From NCBI RefSeq assembly GCF_013004695.1, contig NZ_JABEMG010000004.1:1-64000 (forward strand): 64,000 nucleotides of DNA. Direction: 5' to 3'. Shown here in pieces: positions 54,413 through 63,954 of this stretch. The stretch's first letter is position 1. The number at the start of each line of letters is the position of its first letter. A program made the position numbers and the translations under genes. Under the pieces are notes generated by a model. The model worked only from the letters and a program-made list of their open reading frames with translations, ran no database searches and was not told the origin of the DNA. The DNA is from Promicromonospora citrea. GTDB taxonomy: Bacteria > Actinomycetota > Actinomycetes > Actinomycetales > Cellulomonadaceae.

Positions 54413-55939
54413 TCACGCGGCGTGTCGACCGAGGCTCGGCGGCGCCCCGGCGAACGGTGCGATCTCGTGCCCGTGGCGGTCGGCGAACGTCCAGCCGGAA
54501 TGTCGTGCCCCGTCCGGGTTCCCTGTCCAGCGCATGGTGACGCCGGTGGTGTCGACCAGCTTGTGGTGGTGCCAGCAGAGCAGTGCGGAGTTGCGCACAC
54601 TGGTGCTCCCGCCGTCTGCCCAGTGGCGTTCGGCGTGGTGCACCTCGCAGCGCGCCGGCGGCTGGGTGCAGTCGGGGTAGGTGCAGTGCTTGTCCCGGGC
54701 GACGACCGCCCGCCGCATCTGGCCGGTGACGGTCCGTTGCGCCCGCCCGACGTCGAGCACCTGACCATCGGGTCCGAAGACCACGCGCGTCACGGCGCAG
54801 TCGCAGAGGAGACGACGGAGCGTGGCCGTGGGCACCAGCGACGCCGAGATGCCGAAGCGGGCCGGTGCCGCCGTGACATCGGTCAGCCCGGCCGGGCCGC
54901 CGGCGGGGATGCCCTCGGTGGCGGAGGGGCGAACCCGCGCGAGGCGGGTGAGTTCCGTCCACGACACCGTCACGGTGACGTGCGGCCGCACCGCTGCGCC
55001 TGAGCCCGTGCTGCCGGTGTCGAGCACGGTCCGCGCCAGGTCGGCGAGCGCCTGGGCGCGTCGCTGTGCCGGGGTGCGGTCGTCGCCAGGCGTCGGCGCG
55101 CCCATCACCGAGTCCATGGCGGTGCGTAGCGCCTCGCCGTGCTCGTCGGTGAGGAACCCGGCCACGTGGTACCCGCCGAACGTCTTGGCCAGGTCGAGGT
55201 GTTCGCGCTCGGATGCCTTCTTGTAGCCGCGCTCGTCGGACTCGGGGTCCGCGACCCGGGCGAACCGGTCGACGAGCCGCCGGAACGCGAGCGGACCGTG
55301 GCGGCCGGCGAGGTCGAGGAGCACCTCCTCGCCGGTGGGCTCTCCGTCGGGGTGGGTGCCGGGTGTCCCGCTGTCCCGTGCGCCCTCCCCGCCGGGGCTG
55401 GTCCCGTCCGTGGCGGCACCGCCGGAGGGCTCGTCCGTGTCGGCGCCGGGCTGCTCGGTGGCGACCGGGGCGAGGAGCGCCTTGCGCCGGTCCTCCGACG
55501 TGGGTCCGGCGTCGACCATGGCGCGTACCTGGTCCATCCCGAGCCGCCCCTCGAGCGCTGCGGCGAGGGTGGCGGGCAGGTGGTCCAGGAGGCGCTCGCC
55601 GGTCAGCACGTCGCGGCTCGCCGTCCGCAGGGTCACCTGTTCCCGACGTGCGAGCCATGTGCGGAACGTCCGCGAGCCGTCGAGCGCCCAGCGGCCGTCC
55701 ACCTCGATGCGGGGCAGCCAGGTCATCCGGAGCACGTCGAGCTGGGTGCTGACGGCCCGCAGGAGCGGCGAGGCGGACGCGAGGCGGGCCCCGAGGCCCT
55801 GGTCGCCCGCCGCAGCCGTGTCCAGCGCCTCGGGACCGGCGACGGCAGCGAGCTCGTGCGTGAGAGCCCGCAGGTCGGCGACGACCGCCTCCAGCGGGCG
55901 AGCGGCGGCTGCCCTCGTCGCCGGCTGTGCCATCACCAT
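54413..55939 (-). CDS. DUF222/HNH endonuclease (13E12-repeat-like family)
   Basis: A 508-aa actinobacterial DUF222 protein with a C-terminal HNH nuclease domain. The helical DUF222 region covers about residues 20-400, with a variable acidic Gly/Thr/Glu-rich insert around 165-210. The HNH motif is CTYPDCTQPPARCEVHHAERHWADGGSTSVRNSALLCWHHHKLVD, with Cys pairs for structural zinc. Such genes are multi-copy and often act like mobile, poorly understood nucleases. The ATG start follows GAGGAGGGGGCG. Confidence 0.88.
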   Translation of the reverse strand: MVMAQPATRAAAARPLEAVVADLRALTHELAAVAGPEALDTAAAGDQGLGARLASASPLLRAVSTQLDVLRMTWLPRIEVDGRWALDGSRTFRTWLARREQVTLRTASRDVLTGERLLDHLPATLAAALEGRLGMDQVRAMVDAGPTSEDRRKALLAPVATEQPGADTDEPSGGAATDGTSPGGEGARDSGTPGTHPDGEPTGEEVLLDLAGRHGPLAFRRLVDRFARVADPESDERGYKKASEREHLDLAKTFGGYHVAGFLTDEHGEALRTAMDSVMGAPTPGDDRTPAQRRAQALADLARTVLDTGSTGSGAAVRPHVTVTVSWTELTRLARVRPSATEGIPAGGPAGLTDVTAAPARFGISASLVPTATLRRLLCDCAVTRVVFGPDGQVLDVGRAQRTVTGQMRRAVVARDKHCTYPDCTQPPARCEVHHAERHWADGGSTSVRNSALLCWHHHKLVDTTGVTMRWTGNPDGARHSGWTFADRHGHEIAPFAGAPPSLGRHAA

Positions 55940-56087
55940 CTGTCGCCCCCTCCTCGTCCGTCCGGTCGTGAGGCAAGAATATCGAACAAGCGTGCGTGCT
56001 GCAGGTGCTGGATGACATCTGTGGGCAACCTCGTGAGCGTGATCGTCCCGCGCGTCGGGTGTCAGTGGCTCAGGGCACACTGATCGC

Positions 56088-58055
56088 ATGCACACGGTGG
56101 TCACGGGGGAGAGCTCGGGCGTCGGCCTACGGCCGGTGTCCGACGCCGGCGCGCCCGACGGCCCCGCACACGTCGTCGAAGAAGCGGCTCTGCCGCTGGA
56201 GGTGGCGTCCACCGCCGACGGCTCCGTCCGCTGGACCTGGGACGACACCAACAACTGGTATCCCTCCCTCCTCGCGGCGGGGGTGCGCGTCGACCGCTCG
56301 CACGACCTCCGGCTGGCCCACGCGATCCTGCGGACGTCGGCGCTCACCCGGCGCACGGCGCTCGCCGAGGCAGGTCCCACGGCATGGGACCGGCTCGTCC
56401 CGACCCCGCCACCCGGCGGCCCGACGGCGGTCGCGCTGAGCCGTCCGGAGCGCTACCCGGGGGCCGAGCCGCTGTTCGAGCTCGACGTCGTGCCGCGTCG
56501 AGGTTCTGCAGGCCCGTCCGCCCGAGCAGGCCTCGACGCCTCGACGGACCGTCCGGTACGGCCCGGGTCCAGCGGGTCGCCCGGTGGTGGCGCGGGCACC
56601 GGAGATCGGGCCGGAGCGGACGCGCCCGGCCTCGTACCGCAGACCCCCGCCGACCCGCTCACCGGCCCGACCGGCTTCGACGGACCGGCCTCCCCCGATG
56701 CGTCCAGCGACCCCCTCGACCCGGTCACCGAGCTCGTCTCCCAGCTCACCGCGGTCAAGGACAGCACCGATCCCGGTCGCCTCCGGCTGCTCCTGGCCGC
56801 CGAGTCCGCCGGGGCGCTCGCCGCCGCGGAGATGCATCACGCCGGGCTGCCGTGGCGCGGCGACATCCACGACCAGGTGCTCACCGAGGCGCTGGGGCCG
56901 CGCCCGCGGCCGGGCGCCCGGCCCGCGAAGCTGGAGGCGCTGGCCGAACGGATCCGGTCCGCGCTCGACGCGCCGCCCAGCCTCAACCCTGACTCCCACG
57001 TCGACCTCCTGCGGGCCATGGAGTACGCGGGCGTGGGCGCGCGGAGCCTGCGCAAGTGGGAGCTCGAGAAGCTCGACCACCCGGTGATCGCCCCGCTGCT
57101 CGAGTACAAGAGCCTGTACCGCCTCTACACCGCCAACGGCTGGAACTGGCTCGACACCTGGGCACCCGACGGCCGGTTCCGGATGGAGTACGTGGTGGGC
57201 GGCGTCGTCACGGGGCGATGGGCGAGCACCGGCGGGGGCGCGCTGCAGCTGCCCCACAGCGTGCGGCGTGCGGTGGTGGCGGACCCGGGCTGGACGTTCG
57301 TGGTCGCCGACGCCGCCCAGCTCGAGCCGCGCGTGCTGGCGGCTCTGGCCCGGGACGAGCGGATGGCCGCGGCGGGGCGCAGCAAGGACGGCGAGAACAC
57401 CGACATGTACGCGGGGATCGTGGCGGCGGGCGCCGTCGACACCCGCGAGCACGCCAAGGTGGGCATGCTCGGCGCGATGTACGGCGGTACGACCGGCGTG
57501 AGCGCGCAGGTGCTGCCCCGGCTGGCGCGGGCGTTCCCGCAGGCGATCGACCTGGTCGAACGCGCGGCACGGGCGGGGGAGCGTGGCGAGGTCGTGACCA
57601 CGCGCCTCGGCCGGAGCTCGCCGCCCCCCGACGCGTCGTGGGCGACCGTGCAGGCGTCGGCCTTCGACGAGGACGCCGGAGCCGACGCCCAGTCCCGCGC
57701 CCGGAGCCAGACCCGGTCGTGGGGACGGTTCACGCGCAACTTCGTGGTGCAGGGCACGGCCGCCGAGTGGGCGTTGTGCTGGATCGCGTCGATCCGCCGC
57801 CGGCTGTGGGCGCTCGGCGTGGTCGGTGAGGGGCCGGCGGGTCTAGCGCCCGCGCCGTTCGACCGCAGGCCGCACCTCGTGTTCTTCCTGCACGACGAGA
57901 TCGTGGTCCACGCGCCCGCCTCGGTCGCCGACCAGGTCGCCCACGAGGTCAGGGACGCTGCCGACGAGGCGGGCAGGCTCCTGTTCGGCGACTTCCCGGT
58001 CGACTTCCCCCTCAGCGTCGCGGTGACCGAGAGCTACGCGGAGGCGAAGGGGTGA
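56088..58055 (+). CDS. PolA-like bifunctional 3'-5' exonuclease/DNA polymerase
   Basis: A 655-aa family A polymerase of the actinobacterial stand-alone type. The palm motif A is VVADAAQLEPRVLAAL (Asp, with the usual DYSQIELR altered to DAAQLEPR), the finger helix has DTREHAKVGMLGAMYGG and motif C is FFLHDEIVVHAP. The N-terminal third contains an exonuclease-like remnant and a disordered Pro/Gly-rich insert at about 140-215. Probably a repair polymerase. The ATG start lies 6 nt after CACACT (possible leaderless mRNA). The 3' end overlaps the convergent mtnN gene by 22 bp. Confidence 0.85.
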   Translation: MHTVVTGESSGVGLRPVSDAGAPDGPAHVVEEAALPLEVASTADGSVRWTWDDTNNWYPSLLAAGVRVDRSHDLRLAHAILRTSALTRRTALAEAGPTAWDRLVPTPPPGGPTAVALSRPERYPGAEPLFELDVVPRRGSAGPSARAGLDASTDRPVRPGSSGSPGGGAGTGDRAGADAPGLVPQTPADPLTGPTGFDGPASPDASSDPLDPVTELVSQLTAVKDSTDPGRLRLLLAAESAGALAAAEMHHAGLPWRGDIHDQVLTEALGPRPRPGARPAKLEALAERIRSALDAPPSLNPDSHVDLLRAMEYAGVGARSLRKWELEKLDHPVIAPLLEYKSLYRLYTANGWNWLDTWAPDGRFRMEYVVGGVVTGRWASTGGGALQLPHSVRRAVVADPGWTFVVADAAQLEPRVLAALARDERMAAAGRSKDGENTDMYAGIVAAGAVDTREHAKVGMLGAMYGGTTGVSAQVLPRLARAFPQAIDLVERAARAGERGEVVTTRLGRSSPPPDASWATVQASAFDEDAGADAQSRARSQTRSWGRFTRNFVVQGTAAEWALCWIASIRRRLWALGVVGEGPAGLAPAPFDRRPHLVFFLHDEIVVHAPASVADQVAHEVRDAADEAGRLLFGDFPVDFPLSVAVTESYAEAKG

Positions 58056-58807
58056 GGGCGTGCGTCCGCCAGGTCGGCGATGACGGCCGTGACCAGCCGC
58101 GCCGAGCGTTCCGCCGCGTCGTCGATGTGCGTGAGGAACTCCGTGCCGTCGGGAGCGCACAGGTCGGAGACGGCGCGGACCGACACGAACGGCGTCCCGA
58201 AGCTGTGGCAGAGCTGCCCGAGCGCCGCCGACTCCATGTCGACGGCCAGCATGTCCGGGAAGTCGACCCGCAGCTGGGCGGCCAGGTCGGTCGTCACGAA
58301 CCGCTCGCCCGAGCCGATCGTGCCCTCCCGCAGCACCGAGCCCGGAGCGGCAGGGCCGTCCGCGGCACCGACCAGCCCGCCGGCCGACGCCGCCCGCCGG
58401 ACGGCCTCGGCGAGCGCCGGGTCCGCCTCGTACATCGGCGGCATCCCTGGCACCTGGCCGAGCACGTAGCCGAAGGCACGCGCGTCGGCGTTCGCGTTGA
58501 CCAGGTGGGTGGCGAGCACGACGTCGCCGACCGCGACGCCCTTCGCCAGGCCGCCGACGCTGCCCGCGCTGATCAGCGGGACGCCCGTGCCGTGGTGCAG
58601 GATCACGCCGGTCGCCGCGGCGGTCGCGGCCACGAAGCCGACCCCGCTCCGGACGAGCACGACAGGTCTGCCGGCCAGCGTGATCCGGCGGTACACGGCC
58701 CGGCCGACCGTCTCCGGCTCGGCGACCTCGGTGGCGCGGTCGAGGAACGGGGCGGCCTCGTCGTCCATCGCCACCTGCACGACGGCGACGGGCGGCGCGG
58801 CGGTCAC
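58034..58807 (-). CDS. mtnN: 5'-methylthioadenosine/S-adenosylhomocysteine nucleosidase
   Basis: A 257-aa nucleosidase of the PNP/UDP family that removes adenine from S-adenosylhomocysteine or methylthioadenosine. Motifs are [48 protein letters not shown], the ribose-binding [12 protein letters not shown] and the catalytic Asp in [12 protein letters not shown]. It is coupled to luxS by a GTGA overlap; MtnN makes S-ribosylhomocysteine, the LuxS substrate, so the two form the SAH-recycling route in order. Confidence 0.9.
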   Translation of the reverse strand: MTAAPPVAVVQVAMDDEAAPFLDRATEVAEPETVGRAVYRRITLAGRPVVLVRSGVGFVAATAAATGVILHHGTGVPLISAGSVGGLAKGVAVGDVVLATHLVNANADARAFGYVLGQVPGMPPMYEADPALAEAVRRAASAGGLVGAADGPAAPGSVLREGTIGSGERFVTTDLAAQLRVDFPDMLAVDMESAALGQLCHSFGTPFVSVRAVSDLCAPDGTEFLTHIDDAAERSARLVTAVIADLADARPHPFASA

Positions 58808-59484
58808 CGGTTCGTCGACCCGTCGGCGTCGGGTGTCGTGCCGGGGAGCGCGGGCTCGTTCGGGGCGGCCCAGCGCACCGGCTCGCCGGTCAGGGCGGCG
58901 TCGCGGGCGGCGGCCTCGCGGGCGGCGGCGTCACGGGCGGCCAGGTCGGCGGCGGACGCCTCGCCCGGAGCGACCTCACCGAACACCTGCGACCAGACAC
59001 CGCGTGCGGACAGGAACACCGACGCGGCCTCCTGCGCACCGTTCAGCGAGTGGTTGGCGCCCCAGCCGCACTGCACCTCGTTGGCGGCCGGAACCTCGGT
59101 CGCCCGGACGACGTCACGCAGCGTGGCCTCGACCAGCGCGAGCACGTCCTCGTAGGCGGGGTCGCCCTGCAGCATGAGGTAGAAGCCCGTCTGGCAGCCC
59201 ATGGGGGAGAAGTCGAGGACGGCGTCGGAGTGGTTGCGCGAGTGCTCGGCGAACAGGTGCTCGAGGGAGTGCACCGTCGGCATCTCGAGGTGCGCGACGT
59301 TGGGCTGCGTGAAGCGCACGTCGTACTTCACGATCACGTCGCCGGCCGGGAGCTGCTTGCGGTCGGCGAGCCGCACGTACGGCGCGGCCACGGCGCGGTG
59401 GTCGAGGTTGAAGGACTCGACGTTCATGCGGGGCGCAGCGGGCTCCGCGGCGGACGCTGGCGTGGGGGATGCAGGCTCGGTCAC
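58804..59484 (-). CDS. luxS: S-ribosylhomocysteine lyase LuxS, extended at both ends
   Basis: A 226-aa enzyme that splits S-ribosylhomocysteine into homocysteine and the AI-2 precursor DPD. The iron ligands are His72 and His76 ([14 protein letters not shown]) and Cys139 ([10 protein letters not shown]); the catalytic Cys97 lies in [14 protein letters not shown]. The usual protein is about 155-170 aa. Here there are about 19 extra Ala/Pro-rich N-terminal residues, if the GTG at 59484 is used (the ATG at 59427 is the alternative), and a C-terminal tail of about 50 residues with the repeat [16 protein letters not shown]. First gene of luxS-mtnN. Confidence 0.92.
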   Translation of the reverse strand: MTEPASPTPASAAEPAAPRMNVESFNLDHRAVAAPYVRLADRKQLPAGDVIVKYDVRFTQPNVAHLEMPTVHSLEHLFAEHSRNHSDAVLDFSPMGCQTGFYLMLQGDPAYEDVLALVEATLRDVVRATEVPAANEVQCGWGANHSLNGAQEAASVFLSARGVWSQVFGEVAPGEASAADLAARDAAAREAAARDAALTGEPVRWAAPNEPALPGTTPDADGSTNR

Positions 59485-59531
59485 AGGACGAGCCTAAGCC
59501 CCGGCAGTCGGCCCGTACTACGCTGCGACGC

Positions 59532-60425
59532 GTGAGCAGCAGCACCGAGCACCCCGCCACAGCACCCGTCACGCTGGCCCGGGTGGTCGCCGCCCTCGAC
59601 GGGCTCTACCCGCCGTCGACGGCGGAGGGGTGGGACGCCGTCGGGCTGGTCGCCGGCGATCCCGCGGTGACGGTCCGCAAGGTGCTGTTCGCGGTCGACC
59701 CGGTGGCCGGCGTCGTCGACGAGGCGCTGGACTGGGGCGCCGACCTGCTGGTCACGCACCACCCGCTGTTCCTGCGCGGCGTGAGCTCCGTCGCCGCGAC
59801 GACCTTCAAGGGCTCCGTCGTGCACCGCCTCCTGACCGGCGGCTGCGCCCTGCACGTGGCGCACACCAACGCCGACGCCGCCCCGCGGGGCGTGGCCGAC
59901 GCGCTCGCCGACCTCGTCGGTGTCACCGACCGCCGCCCGCTCGAGGTGAGCGCGACCGGCCAGGACGACGCCCGCGGGATCGGCCGCGTCGGTCGCCTGG
60001 CCGAGCCCACCACGCTGGCCGACTTCGCCCGCCGGGTCGCCGCGGCCCTGCCCGCGACCGCGCAGGGCATCCGGTTCGCCGGCGATCCTGACGCCCCGGT
60101 GACCACGGCCGCCGTCCTGGGCGGGTCCGGCGACGCCTACTTCGACGCCGTCCGCGCGGCCGCCGCCGACGTCTACGTCACGTCGGACCTGCGCCACCAC
60201 CCGGCGTCGGAGCTGCGGGAGCGGGCCGAGTTCGAAGCGGACGGCTCCGGTCCGGCGGGCACGCCGTTCCTCGTCGACACCGCGCACTACGCGAGCGAGT
60301 GGCCCTGGCTCCGCTACGCCGCCGAGGACCTCACGGCGGCGCTCGCGCAGGAGGGGGCCGCCGTCGAGACGCGTGTCAGCGACCTCGTCACCGACCCCTG
60401 GACGGGTCACGTCCCGAGCCGCTGA
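59532..60425 (+). CDS. Nif3-like dinuclear metal-centre protein
   Basis: A 297-aa protein of the NIF3/YqfO (DUF34) family. Metal-binding motifs are THHPLFLRG and AHTNADAAPRGVADAL in the N-terminal half, VTSDLRHH and VDTAHYASEW in the C-terminal half. Family members may bind GTP cyclohydrolase I or act as hydrolases. The GTG start lies 7 nt after TACGCT, suggesting a leaderless transcript. In actinobacteria this gene commonly precedes the zinc-ribbon gene found next. Confidence 0.9.
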   Translation: MSSSTEHPATAPVTLARVVAALDGLYPPSTAEGWDAVGLVAGDPAVTVRKVLFAVDPVAGVVDEALDWGADLLVTHHPLFLRGVSSVAATTFKGSVVHRLLTGGCALHVAHTNADAAPRGVADALADLVGVTDRRPLEVSATGQDDARGIGRVGRLAEPTTLADFARRVAAALPATAQGIRFAGDPDAPVTTAAVLGGSGDAYFDAVRAAAADVYVTSDLRHHPASELRERAEFEADGSGPAGTPFLVDTAHYASEWPWLRYAAEDLTAALAQEGAAVETRVSDLVTDPWTGHVPSR

Positions 60426-60512
60426 ACCCGGGGTAGCGTTGGACCACCCCTCCCCGCCTGACCGACCCGGACCCACCGCCGGACCCACCGAACGACCCGA
60501 GAGGACGCCTTC

Positions 60513-61265
60513 GTGGCTACCGCACCCGCCGAGGACCAGCGCAGGCTGCTCGACGTCCAGGCGCTCGACACCCGCGCCCAGCAGCTCGCCCACCAGCGCA
60601 CGAACCACCCGACGCTCGCCCGGCTGGCCGATCTCGACAGCCAGATCGCCGACCTGCGCGCGTCGCTCGTCGACTCGCGCACCCGGGTCGCCGACCTCAA
60701 GCGTGAGCTCACCAAGGCGGAGGGCGACGTCGAGCAGGTGCGCAGCCGTGCGGCGCGCAACCAGCAGCGGCTCGACTCGGGCAGCGTGAGCGCCAAGGAC
60801 GCCGTCGCGCTCACGGACGAGCTCGCGTCGCTGGCGACCCGGCAGTCCACGCTCGAGGAGATCGAGCTCGACGTCATGGAGCGGCTCGAGGCGCACGAGG
60901 AGGCGCTCGCGAAGGTCGAGGCCGCCAACGACGCGCTCCTGGCGGACAAAGCCGGTGTCGAGGCCGAGCGCGACGCGGCCTGGGCGCAGATCGACGAGCA
61001 GGTGCAGTCCGTCGCGCGCGACCGCGCCACGGCGATCGACGGCCTGGACGCCGGGCTGGTCGCACTCTACGAGAAGCTGCGGGCGCAGCTCGGCGGCACG
61101 GGCGCGGCGGTGCTCAACGGCAACCGCTGCGAGGGCTGCCGCATCGACCTCCCGCCGGGCGACGTCGCGGCGATCCGGAGCGCGGCGCCCGACGCCGTGG
61201 TCCGCTGCGAGGAGTGCGGGCGGATCCTGGTGCGTACGGCGGGGGCCGCGTCGACGGTCGGCTGA
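60513..61265 (+). CDS. Coiled-coil protein with C4 zinc ribbon
   Basis: A 250-aa protein. Residues 5-180 form a long antiparallel coiled coil (LLDVQALDTRAQQLAHQR to ARDRATAIDGLDA), then a zinc ribbon with two Cys pairs, NRCEGCRIDL and VRCEECGRIL. This is the CT398/CdsZ-like family of nucleic-acid-associated proteins conserved after nif3 in actinobacteria, probably transcription- or RNA-related. GTG start; a TAGCGT at 60432-60437 marks a possible upstream promoter for this gene. Confidence 0.85.
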   Translation: MATAPAEDQRRLLDVQALDTRAQQLAHQRTNHPTLARLADLDSQIADLRASLVDSRTRVADLKRELTKAEGDVEQVRSRAARNQQRLDSGSVSAKDAVALTDELASLATRQSTLEEIELDVMERLEAHEEALAKVEAANDALLADKAGVEAERDAAWAQIDEQVQSVARDRATAIDGLDAGLVALYEKLRAQLGGTGAAVLNGNRCEGCRIDLPPGDVAAIRSAAPDAVVRCEECGRILVRTAGAASTVG

Positions 61266-61293
61266 GGCGCGACGCCGGGGGATGGGCGAAGGC

Positions 61294-62568
61294 TCAGCCC
61301 CGGCGGAGGGCGCCGCGCGCGAAGGCGGGTGCCAGGGGGACGAGCGCGAGCACCAGCACCGCAGGCAGCACGAAGCCGAGGCGGAGGTTGTCGCCGCCCA
61401 CCAGACCCGTGAGCACGGCGCCGAGCAGCGCGCCGACGTAGTTGAACTGGTTGAACCGTGCGATGACGGCGTCGACCCGCGCGCGGTCCGCCGTCGTCGT
61501 GGACGGGCCGGAACCGCTGCCGGAGCCGGCGCCCGCGATACGCCCCGCCGCGGAGAAGCTGAGCGGGGCGACGAGGGCGACCGCCCCGCCGAGCACGGCG
61601 AAGCCGACCACCGCGGTGACGAGCGACGGGGCGAACACGATCAGCACGAGGGCGGCGAACGCCACGACGGCGCCCGCCCGCAGCAGCCGCGTGGCCCCGA
61701 AGCGGGTGACCAGCGCGTCGCCGGCCAGGCGCACGACGATCGCGCTCACGAGGTAGGGGAACGTGGCGAGCGGGACGAGGCTCGCCGAGGCGCCGAGGCT
61801 CGTGGCGAGATAGACCGGGCCCCAGGTCGAGGCGGCGGTGTCGACCATGTAGAAGACGACCAGGCCGAGGCCGACGAGCCAGATGGGGCGCCAGGGGACG
61901 GGTTCCGCCGGGGCGGGGATCGGCGTGGGTGCCGCGGGCGTCGCCTCGTACGACGGCACGACCGTCACGCCAGGCCCCGCCGTGCCGATCAGCCCGGGCA
62001 TCGGCGCGCGCCCGGGCACGGTTGCCGGTGCCGTCCGCGGCAGGTACGGCGCGAGGGCCGCGAGCAGCGGTACCACGGCCACGGCGGCGCCGACGGTCAG
62101 CGGCAGGTGCCCGGTCGCCAGCGACGCACCGGCCGCGAGGATGCCGCCCGTGGTCCACCAGCCGTGCGACGACGGCAGGATCGGCCGCCCGTACCGCTCC
62201 TCGAGGGCGACGCCCTGCATGTTGGAGCCGGCGTCGACCAGGCCGAGCGCGAGGCCGTAGACCGCGACGCCGCCGACGAACACGGCGAACGCCGGGGCGA
62301 GCACCACGCCCGGCACGGCGACGAGCATGAGCACGAACGCGAGCCGCAGCAGGACGGCGCTGCCCGTGCGCCGCGCCGCGTGCTCGGCGACCAGCGACCC
62401 CACGCCGGCGAGCAGCACCATCATGAGCAGCAGCCCCGACAGGGCTACCTCGTCCAGGCCACACCGGTCCAGGAACCGCGGCAGACGCGTGGTGAGGCTG
62501 ATGAAGACGAATCCCTGGGCGAAGAACGCCGCGGCGACGGCGACGCGGGCGCCGGTCAGGCTGCTCAT
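61294..62568 (-). CDS. MFS transporter (FucP-like/sugar or unknown)
   Basis: A 424-aa 12-helix transporter with GARVAVAAAFFAQGFVFISLTTRLPRF (helix 1), GLALGLVDAGSNMQGVALEERYGRPILPSSHGWWTTGGI, a Pro/Ala-rich cytoplasmic linker (about 190-215) and a basic Gly/Ser-rich loop at about 350-370. The VDAGSNMQG and SSHGWWTTGG stretches are typical of the actinobacterial MFS group near YfkF/fucose-permease-like proteins. Substrate unknown. No operon partner. Converges with the zinc-ribbon gene. Confidence 0.82.
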   Translation of the reverse strand: MSSLTGARVAVAAAFFAQGFVFISLTTRLPRFLDRCGLDEVALSGLLLMMVLLAGVGSLVAEHAARRTGSAVLLRLAFVLMLVAVPGVVLAPAFAVFVGGVAVYGLALGLVDAGSNMQGVALEERYGRPILPSSHGWWTTGGILAAGASLATGHLPLTVGAAVAVVPLLAALAPYLPRTAPATVPGRAPMPGLIGTAGPGVTVVPSYEATPAAPTPIPAPAEPVPWRPIWLVGLGLVVFYMVDTAASTWGPVYLATSLGASASLVPLATFPYLVSAIVVRLAGDALVTRFGATRLLRAGAVVAFAALVLIVFAPSLVTAVVGFAVLGGAVALVAPLSFSAAGRIAGAGSGSGSGPSTTTADRARVDAVIARFNQFNYVGALLGAVLTGLVGGDNLRLGFVLPAVLVLALVPLAPAFARGALRRG

Positions 62569-62608
62569 GACCGCACATCCAACCGTCTGGCGGGCCGCGG
62601 TGCCAGCG

Positions 62609-63436
62609 TCAGGCGAGCACGAGCTCCAGGGTGCGGGGGCCGCGGGCGGTGCCGTCGCGCAGCGTGGCCTCGATCAGCGTCTGGTCCTTGCCCGAGCCGA
62701 CCTCGGTGAGCACGACCGACCCCACGAGCTCCTGCGCGGCCTTGAGCACGTCCTCGCTGGTGCGGGCCTCGGCGTCGCGCCGCAGCAGGTGGCCGGCCAG
62801 CACGCCGCGCGTGTGCTTCGCGTTGTGCGACACCACCGTCCGCTTCCCGCCCGCCTCGCGCAGCACGCGCACCTCGACCCACTCGGCCGCGCCCTCACCC
62901 GTCGTCCGGGGCCGCCAGGCCGCGACGTACGTCGCGGACCGGCAGTCGACGACGACGTCGCCCGCCGCGCGCTCGTCGAGCACCGGGCTCAGCACGGGCT
63001 TCCAGGCGGTGGCGAGGCGGCCGACGTCGGGCAGGCTCACGCCCATGCCGAGGCGGTAGGCGGGGACGCGGTCGTCGGGGCCGACGACGCCCCACAGGCC
63101 GGAGAAGACGAGGGTGCTCTCCCGGGCGCGGCGCGCGGCGTCGTCCGGCAGGTCGGCGAGGCCGGCCGCGGCGTAGAGGACGCCGGTGTAGACCTCGGCC
63201 GCCGGGCCTGCCGGCGCCTCGCGCAGAGTGGTGTTCCGCGCGACCTCGTCCGCCAGGCCGGCGCTCACGCCGAGCACCGACGTCGCGTCCTCGCGCGCGC
63301 TGACCTCGGCGAGCCGGTCCAGGAGCAGCTCGCGGTGAGCGGTGAGCTCCGGGTGGGCGAGGGTGGTGAGGTCGACCGGTGCGGCGCCGTCGGGCGCGGG
63401 CGTCTTGCCCTCGGAGGGCGGCAGGAGCAGGAGCAC
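62609..63436 (-). CDS. yaaA: YaaA-family peroxide stress protein
   Basis: A 275-aa DUF328/YaaA protein. N-terminal LLLLPPSEGKTPA, the middle VYTGVLYAAAGLADL and VFSGLWGVVGPDDRVPAYRLGMG, then RTVVSHNAKHTRGVLAGHL. In E. coli YaaA lowers free iron during hydrogen peroxide stress and has a DNA-binding-like cantaloupe fold. GTG start lies 6 nt after TACGCT (leaderless pattern). It is read away from rnpB. Confidence 0.9.
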   Translation of the reverse strand: MLLLLPPSEGKTPAPDGAAPVDLTTLAHPELTAHRELLLDRLAEVSAREDATSVLGVSAGLADEVARNTTLREAPAGPAAEVYTGVLYAAAGLADLPDDAARRARESTLVFSGLWGVVGPDDRVPAYRLGMGVSLPDVGRLATAWKPVLSPVLDERAAGDVVVDCRSATYVAAWRPRTTGEGAAEWVEVRVLREAGGKRTVVSHNAKHTRGVLAGHLLRRDAEARTSEDVLKAAQELVGSVVLTEVGSGKDQTLIEATLRDGTARGPRTLELVLA

Positions 63437-63521
63437 GCCACCAGCGTAGGCGGCCCGACGGCGTCGCCGCGCCCGCGAGCCGCGTGACGTGCGACGCCGC
63501 GCGGTGACGTACTCTTCTCCC

Positions 63522-63925
63522 TGCGGACGAGTCGGTCGGACGGTCGCGTCGGGTGCCTCCGGGTACCCGCCGAGGAACGTCCGGGCTCCACAGGGCAAGG
63601 TGGTGGCCAACAGCCACCCGGGGTGACCCGCGGGACAGTGCCACAGAAAGCAGACCGCCACCGGCTTCGGCCGGGGGTAAGGGTGAAACGGTGGTGTAAG
63701 AGACCACCAGCGCTGCCGGTGACGGCAGCGGCTCGGTAAACCCCACCTGGAGCAAGGTCAGACAGACTGTGTCGGAGGGCTGCCCGCCCGATCCTCCTCG
63801 GAGGAACACAGTCGGGTAGACCGCTCGAGCCCTGCGGCAACGCAGGGCCTAGATGGATGACCGTCGCCCGCGCCGGGGCAACCGGGCGCGGGAACAGAAC
63901 CCGGCGTACAGACCGGCTCGTCCGC
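63522..63925 (+). ncRNA. rnpB: RNase P RNA (bacterial type A)
   Basis: The ribozyme of RNase P, which matures tRNA 5' ends. The ends pair as helix P1: CGGACGAGTCGGTC (63524-63537) with GACCGGCTCGTCCG (63911-63924). The conserved core is visible as GAGGAACGTCCGGGCTCC in the 5' part and ACAGAACCCGGCGTACAG in the 3' part, and GGTAAACCCC and the J11/12 region lie between. A -10-like TACTCT at about 63510-63515 fits initiation near 63522. The length of about 400 nt is usual for actinobacteria. Confidence 0.95.
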
Positions 63926-63930
63926 ATTTA

Positions 63931-63954
63931 ATGCTCTGACCTGCATCGGAGCAT
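63931..63954 (+). terminator. Possible rnpB terminator
   Basis: ATGCTC (63931-63936) and GAGCAT (63949-63954) form a short 6-bp stem just after the RNase P RNA. It is weak and lacks a T run. Confidence 0.35.
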
